Shown here: one piece after another, positions 59,796 through 64,000 of the stretch | Layout of the letters: each line of letters begins with the position of its first letter | Numbering within the stretch: position 1 is the first letter of the stretch | The notes under the pieces: model-generated | The model's database searches: none | The model's input: only the letters and a program-made list of their open reading frames with translations | Told to the model about the DNA's origin: nothing | Translations under genes and position numbers: made by a program | Origin: Actinomyces sp. | GTDB taxonomy: Bacteria; Actinomycetota; Actinomycetes; Actinomycetales; Actinomycetaceae | DNA: 64,000 nucleotides | NCBI GenBank assembly: GCA_018375675.1 | Contig: JAHACW010000004.1 | Location: 1 to 64,000 of the forward strand | Direction: 5' to 3'

Positions 59796-60629
59796 TCAGA
59801 ACGCCGGGATGACCGAACCGTCCGACCAGGTCTGCTCGATGTACTGCTTCACCTGATCGGAGTGCAGGAGCTTCTCGAGCTTCGCGATGGCGTCAGTCTT
59901 CTTGGAGTCCTTCTTCCACACGAGAACGTTCACGGCCGGGTTGTCCACGGGGGACTCGACGACGAGAGCATCACCGGAGATGGACTTACCGCCCTCCTGG
60001 GCGAAGTTGCCGTTGATAACCGCGTAGTCGAAGTCATCGAGCGAGCGAACCAGCTGCGGGCCCTCGACCTCGCGGAAGTCGAAGTTCTTCAGCTTGGTGA
60101 CGGTGTTGATGTTGACGTCACCGTCGCCCTCGGGGATCGAGACGAGGCCCTGGGTGGCCAGGAGCTTGAGCGCGCGAGCCTGGTTGGCCGTGTCGGAAAT
60201 GATGCCGATCGTGCCGCCATCGGGCAGCTCGTCGAGGGACTTGTGCTTGTTGGAGAACACGCCGAGGGGCTCGAGGTGGATGCCCTCGCCGGCCTCAAAG
60301 TCGTAGCCGAACTGCTTCTCCGCGTTCTCCAGGTAGGGAACGGTCTGGTAGAAGTTGGCGTCGAGGTCGCCGTCGTTCAGCGCGGTGTTGGGCTGGACGT
60401 AGTCGGTGTACTCAACGATGTCAAGCTTGATGCCCTCGGCCGCGGCCAGGTTGTCGTTGATGTAGGTGAGGATCTTCGCGTGGGGCGAGGGGGTCGCGCC
60501 CACGGTCAGGGTGACGACGTCCGAGGAGGAGGCCGAAGCATCCGAGGAGGAGGAGCCGCCGCCGCAGGCCGCCAGGCCCAGGGTGGCAACGGCCGCAAGG
60601 CCGATAGCTGCGAGAGAGCGGTGACGCAT
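59796..60629 (-). CDS. metQ: Methionine-binding lipoprotein
   Basis: 277 residues. The lipobox LGLAAC puts Cys near 22, so it is anchored outside. NLPA/MetQ family marks: VTLTVGATPSPHAKIL, VEYTDYVQPNTALNDGDLDANFYQTVPYLE, and VINGNFAQEGG. It delivers methionine to MetNI. A word of the repeated 12-mer (59781-59792) lies just after the stop. Confidence 0.93.
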   Translation of the reverse strand: MRHRSLAAIGLAAVATLGLAACGGGSSSSDASASSSDVVTLTVGATPSPHAKILTYINDNLAAAEGIKLDIVEYTDYVQPNTALNDGDLDANFYQTVPYLENAEKQFGYDFEAGEGIHLEPLGVFSNKHKSLDELPDGGTIGIISDTANQARALKLLATQGLVSIPEGDGDVNINTVTKLKNFDFREVEGPQLVRSLDDFDYAVINGNFAQEGGKSISGDALVVESPVDNPAVNVLVWKKDSKKTDAIAKLEKLLHSDQVKQYIEQTWSDGSVIPAF

Positions 60630-60699
60630 GATGGTTCTCTTTTCTTCTGTGTACTGGATGGGATGAATGGTCGGGGCCGGGTGGCCCCACCGGGGTCTG

Positions 60700-61434
60700 T
60701 CAGCGCGCGCGGTGGTCGACCAGGCGCGAGAGGATATCGCCGATCAGCTGGATGATCTGCACGATGACGATGATGGCGACGACGGTGGAGATCATGACGT
60801 CGTCCTGCCAGCGGTTGTAGCCGTAGTTGATGGCCATCTGGCCCAGGCCGCCGCCACCGACCGCGCCCGCCATCGCGGAGTAGCCGATGAGGGTGATCGC
60901 CAGGGTCGTGATGGACTGGATGAGGGCGGGCATGGCCTCGCGAATGAGGACGCCCCAGCGGATCTGTCGGTTGGAGGCACCCATCATCTGGGCGGCCTCA
61001 ATCTTTCCGGGATCGACGGCCAGCAGGTTCGTCTCCACGAGGCGCGCGAAGAAGGGCGCGGACAGGATGACGAGCGGCACGACGGTAGCGAGCGAGCCCG
61101 TGGACTTGCCGACGATCATCTTCGTGACCGGGATCAGCATGATGATGCCGATAATGAAGGGCAGGGAACGCACAATGTTCACGACGAAGGACACGGCCTG
61201 GTAGATACCCTTGTTCGGGGTGAGGCCACCCTTGCCGGTCTGGACCAGGACGAGGCCCAGGAGAGTGCCGATGATGACCGCGAAAACGGTCGACAAGCCC
61301 GTCATCATGAGGGTCTCGAAGATCGCGGGCACGAACTTGTCGGTGAGGGCCGGATTATCCAGCCACGTGGGATCGCCCTTGCCAGCGGGCAGGAGCGTCA
61401 GTGCCTGAGCGGCGGCGAAGTATGCGGTTGTCAT
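60700..61434 (-). CDS. metI: Methionine ABC transporter permease
   Basis: 244 residues. About five spans; the EAA loop for contact with the ATPase reads EAAQMMGASNRQIRWGVLIREAMP. Starts in a 4-nt overlap with the metN stop (61431-61434). Confidence 0.95.
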   Translation of the reverse strand: MTTAYFAAAQALTLLPAGKGDPTWLDNPALTDKFVPAIFETLMMTGLSTVFAVIIGTLLGLVLVQTGKGGLTPNKGIYQAVSFVVNIVRSLPFIIGIIMLIPVTKMIVGKSTGSLATVVPLVILSAPFFARLVETNLLAVDPGKIEAAQMMGASNRQIRWGVLIREAMPALIQSITTLAITLIGYSAMAGAVGGGGLGQMAINYGYNRWQDDVMISTVVAIIVIVQIIQLIGDILSRLVDHRAR

Positions 61435-62459
61435 TGGTCCCTCACTTCCGCGTGGACGTTGTTCTTGCGCAGCTGCTCGATGATCTTGTCAGCGTGGTAC
61501 GCGGGGACGGTCAGGGCCAGGCGGCCCACCTGCACGCTGCCGAGGGACTCGAAAGTACCCGCGGTCACGTCCGCGCCCATCGACGAGGCCAGGTGCAGCA
61601 CCGTGGCACCCGTAGGCACGCCCGGGTGCGACGTGAAGACGACGTCGAGGAGGACAGTGCCAGCCGCGTTTGGTTCGAAGCGGCTGTCGGAGGACTCCGT
61701 CGGAACCGACTCGACGACCGGCATGGGGACCAGCTCACGGGCGAGCGGCGTCGAGGGGTCGGCCACGACCTCTTCGAGGGGGCCGGTCTGCAGGACCTGC
61801 CCGTGGCCGAGGAGGGTCACGGAGTCGCAGATCTCGCGGACGACAGCCATCTCGTGGGTGATGATGACGACGGTGACGCCGGCAACGTCGCGCACGTGGC
61901 GCAGCAGGGAGAGAATCTGAGCGGTCGACTCGGTGTCGAGTGCGCTGGTCGGCTCGTCACACAGGAGCACAGCGGGATTATCCGCCAGGGCGCGGGCGAT
62001 GCCGACGCGCTGACGCTGGCCACCCGACAGCTGGGACGGGTAGGAGTCGCCGCGGCCTTCGAGGCCGACGAGCTCAAGGAGCTCCTTGACGCGTTCGCGG
62101 CGCTTCGCGGCGGGCACGCCGGCGAGCTTCAGCGGGTAGCCGATGTTATCGGCGGCGGTGCGAGCATCCAGGAGGTTCGCAGCCTGGAAGACCATACCGA
62201 TGCGACGACGGGCGGCGCGCAGCGCGGAACCCGCCAGAGTCGCCAGATCGAGGCCGTCGACGACAATGTGGCCCTCGGTGGGCTTCTCCAGAGCCGTCAG
62301 ACACCGGATAAGCGTGGACTTACCCGCACCCGAGCGGCCGACGATCCCGTGGATCGAACCGCGATCAACGTGCAGGTTCACCCCATCAAGCGCGACGACC
62401 GTGCCGCCGTTTTTCACGGGGTAGACCTTGGACACCCCGGTGAGGTCAATCATGTGCAT
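61431..62459 (-). CDS. metN: Methionine ABC transporter ATPase
   Basis: 342 residues. Walker A GRSGAGKST, signature LSGGQRQRVGIARAL, Walker B VLLCDEPTSALD, switch ITHEMAVV, then the C-terminal NIL-type methionine-sensing domain (about 265-342). First gene of metNIQ, with GGAG before the ATG. The ~140-bp leader shows no recognisable SAM riboswitch. Confidence 0.96.
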   Translation of the reverse strand: MHMIDLTGVSKVYPVKNGGTVVALDGVNLHVDRGSIHGIVGRSGAGKSTLIRCLTALEKPTEGHIVVDGLDLATLAGSALRAARRRIGMVFQAANLLDARTAADNIGYPLKLAGVPAAKRRERVKELLELVGLEGRGDSYPSQLSGGQRQRVGIARALADNPAVLLCDEPTSALDTESTAQILSLLRHVRDVAGVTVVIITHEMAVVREICDSVTLLGHGQVLQTGPLEEVVADPSTPLARELVPMPVVESVPTESSDSRFEPNAAGTVLLDVVFTSHPGVPTGATVLHLASSMGADVTAGTFESLGSVQVGRLALTVPAYHADKIIEQLRKNNVHAEVRDQ

Positions 62460-62601
62460 CTCCGTTACTGGGCCGCACGGCCCGCAACATCAGCATATGA
62501 GGGCCACACGCGCGAGCGCTCGGAATGCTGTTACAAAACTCCGTATCGTGGCTAAACCCTCACCCATCAGCCCGTATAGTGGCTAGTTGCGCGACAAACC
62601 C

Positions 62602-62973
62602 CTATCCGGCACAGGCGATGCCCGCTAGCGCCGCGCCCCACGAGGCCGCCCACGTACCGAGCGCGAGGGCGAGGCTGCGCCCCCGGAACCCGTCCGACCA
62701 CAGGGTCACCGCATCCACGAGCGCGGTCGAGAACGTCGTGAAACCGCCCAGGAAGCCGGTCGAGACAATCGGCATGAGACCCGCGGGTACCAGCTGCGTG
62801 GCCGCGCCGGCCAGGAAACACCCGATGACGTTGACGACCAGGATGCCGAGCTTCGCCCCCGCCGGGTCGCCCCACGAGGACAGGGAGCGTTGAGTACCGC
62901 GATCCAACCAGAAGCGGGCGCACGCGCCCACGCCACCGGCCAGGGCCACGAACAGGAAGGTCAATCCGTTCAT
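62602..62973 (-). CDS. crcB: Fluoride channel CrcB/Fluc, subunit 1
   Basis: 123 residues, four spans. LGILVVNVIGCFLAG carries the Asn of the pore, and GGFTTFSTA the phenylalanine-box/TM3 break. Exports fluoride as a small dimer. ATGA overlap with the upstream paralogue indicates a two-gene unit, as in heterodimeric Fluc pairs. Confidence 0.94.
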   Translation of the reverse strand: MNGLTFLFVALAGGVGACARFWLDRGTQRSLSSWGDPAGAKLGILVVNVIGCFLAGAATQLVPAGLMPIVSTGFLGGFTTFSTALVDAVTLWSDGFRGRSLALALGTWAASWGAALAGIACAG

Positions 62974-63434
62974 GCTCGCTCCCCCTCACCGGTGACGGGG
63001 CGCAGGTCCGAGCGGCCACACAGCCACTCCCCCACGCGCATACCCGACCAGGCGCAGGCCCCACCCAGCGCCAGGAGACCGAGGGACTGAGAGACGGCCT
63101 CGACAATTCCATTGAGCGACGCGTACCCCACCGACGCGACGATGTACGTCCCGTACGTAGTGAACGCGCCCGCGAAACCCGTGCCAACCAGGAGCTTCAG
63201 GGTCTTCAGCGACGCCGCATCCCCGGCGCCGCGCGCCAGGCGTCCCGCCACCCACGCGCCCAGCGCACCCAGCAGGAACGCGCCCACGGCGTTGACCGTC
63301 AGCGTCGACCACGACAGGAAAAGGCCGCGCACCGGGGAGGCCTTCGCGACCTCATCCAGGCCGGCGCGCGCCGCCGTCCCCACGACCCCACCCACGAAGA
63401 CCGCCAACCAGTCGGGCACCCGAAAACTCACCAT
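62970..63434 (-). CDS. crcB: Fluoride channel CrcB/Fluc, subunit 2
   Basis: 154 residues from ATG 63434. Family marks LTVNAVGAFLLGALG and GFAGAFTTYGTY; here the usual FTTFS is FTTYG. The extra cytoplasmic C-terminus (RVGEWLCGRSDLRPVTGEGE) is longer than usual. TACAGT stands 7 nt before the ATG, so it is probably leaderless; this leaves no room for a fluoride riboswitch. Confidence 0.92.
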   Translation of the reverse strand: MVSFRVPDWLAVFVGGVVGTAARAGLDEVAKASPVRGLFLSWSTLTVNAVGAFLLGALGAWVAGRLARGAGDAASLKTLKLLVGTGFAGAFTTYGTYIVASVGYASLNGIVEAVSQSLGLLALGGACAWSGMRVGEWLCGRSDLRPVTGEGERA

Positions 63435-63441
63435 GCACCCC

Positions 63442-63508
63442 ACTGTACGCCCGCGCCGCTACCACACGGGGAGACGGATCCCGGGAGGCGGCCACGGCCT
63501 CGTACACT
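63442..63508. promoter_or_regulatory. Divergent leaderless promoters of crcB and gluQ
   Basis: TACAGT on the minus strand (63442-63447) with N7-ATG, and TACACT on the plus strand (63503-63508) with N6-ATG. No ribosome sites on either side. Confidence 0.5.
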
Positions 63509-63514
63509 GAGGCC

Positions 63515-64000
63515 ATGACGAACACCGGACGATTCGCGCCCTCCCCCACGGGCGACTTCCACCTGGGCAACCTGCGCACCGCGATCCTCGCGTGGGCGTG
63601 GGCGCGCACGACCGGGCGGCGATTCGTCCTACGCATCGAGGACATCGACCGGGAGCGAGCCGGGTCCGCCGAGCGCCAGATCGAGGACCTGGCGGCGATC
63701 GGCGTGGATTGGGACGGCGAGCCCCTCATCCAGACCGCTCGAGCCGACGCGCACGAGGCCGCCCTGGCGTCGCTGGCCGCGCGCGGCCTCATCTTCGAGT
63801 GCTACTGCACCCGCCGCGACATCCGCGAGGCCGCCTCCGCGCCGCACGTCCCACCCGGCCACTACCCGGGCACCTGCCTGACGCTGAGCGAATCCGAGCG
63901 TGAGGAGAAGCGCGCAGCTCTGGCCGCGTTGGGGCGCGCCCCCGCGCTGCGCCTGGCCGCCCCCTCGCCCGAGTGGACCGTGTTCGACGAGCTGCACGGC
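63515..64000 (+). CDS. gluQ: Glutamyl-Q tRNA(Asp) synthetase, 5' part
   Basis: The first 162 codons; the gene runs off the right edge. Charges the queuosine base of tRNA(Asp) with glutamate. RFAPSPTGDFHLGNL holds the HIGH-like motif (HLGN), LRIEDIDRERA follows, and the zinc site is CYC with HYPGTC, as in GluQ-RS and unlike full-length GltX. The KMSKS-like loop is beyond the edge. TACACT-N6-ATG suggests a leaderless message. Confidence 0.9.
   Translation, partial: MTNTGRFAPSPTGDFHLGNLRTAILAWAWARTTGRRFVLRIEDIDRERAGSAERQIEDLAAIGVDWDGEPLIQTARADAHEAALASLAARGLIFECYCTRRDIREAASAPHVPPGHYPGTCLTLSESEREEKRAALAALGRAPALRLAAPSPEWTVFDELHG

Noticed and set aside
62460-62601. SAM riboswitch upstream of metN
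   Set aside because: The ~140-bp leader lacks the SAM-I core motifs and shows no clear multi-stem fold.
63435-63514. Fluoride riboswitch before crcB
   Set aside because: The gap of 80 bp is shared with divergent gluQ, and the -10 element lies 7 nt before the crcB start, leaving no leader RNA.

Overview
The window is about two-thirds G+C, gene dense, and looks like the chromosome of an oral actinobacterium of the family Actinomycetaceae, most likely a Schaalia (Actinomyces) odontolytica relative. The hints are the GC content, a respiratory narKGHJI cluster with scattered molybdopterin genes, a choline-binding-repeat surface protein, fused ModB-ModC, and many promoters of the form TANNNT-N6-ATG (leaderless starts). 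The species call is inference from gene content, not from a marker gene.

Regions. 1-0.4 kb: a dispersed GC-rich repeat next to tRNA-Thr(CGU). 0.5-6.9 kb: topA-tmk-holB operon (minus strand), followed by a secreted TAP-type peptidase. 7.2-12.3 kb: accessory zone with a DUF1266 protein, a small membrane protein, an ABC-F gene broken by one stop codon behind an attenuator-like leader, yjdF, two kinds of short repeat array and a YefM-YoeB toxin-antitoxin pair. 12.3-18.8 kb: a translationally coupled operon of three proteins (a SWIM zinc-finger protein and two large repeat-rich proteins) of unknown function. 19-22.5 kb: a methyltransferase, a DUF808 membrane protein and Fe/Mn superoxide dismutase. 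22.5-24.4 kb: 1.8 kb without genes, packed with unrelated repeated words, ending at tRNA-Ser(CGA). 24.7-28.6 kb: OPT transporter and a shortened GH2 protein. 28.7-33.3 kb: one giant acyl-CoA dehydratase activase-like protein.

33.5-58 kb is a molybdenum and nitrate-respiration region: modA-modBC (molybdate uptake), two mog/moaB-like genes, mobA, moeB, moaE, a winged-helix/MoaD fusion, narIJHGK, moaA, moeA, moaC. Together they import molybdate, build the molybdopterin guanine dinucleotide cofactor and supply it to NarG. A Pce-like metallo-beta-lactamase protein with 11 choline-binding-type repeats, a DUF559 endonuclease-like cassette between hairpin repeats, and tadA with a very long tail sit among them. 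58-64 kb: upp, a YagU protein, metNIQ (methionine uptake), two fluoride-channel genes and the start of gluQ, which runs off the right edge.

The most interesting structure is between 8.2 and 19.0 kb. Three vestigial C-terminal gene tails (of the DUF1266 gene, of the 864-residue protein gene and of the methyltransferase gene), each keeping its stop codon or reading frame, mark the borders of three cargo blocks. I read this as a recombination hotspot in which different cargo has been stacked. A second genome-scale signal is the 12-bp word ACGAGGCCGGGG, present 11 times exactly, in different reading frames and as the inverted arms of terminators, much as DNA uptake sequences are in other bacteria.
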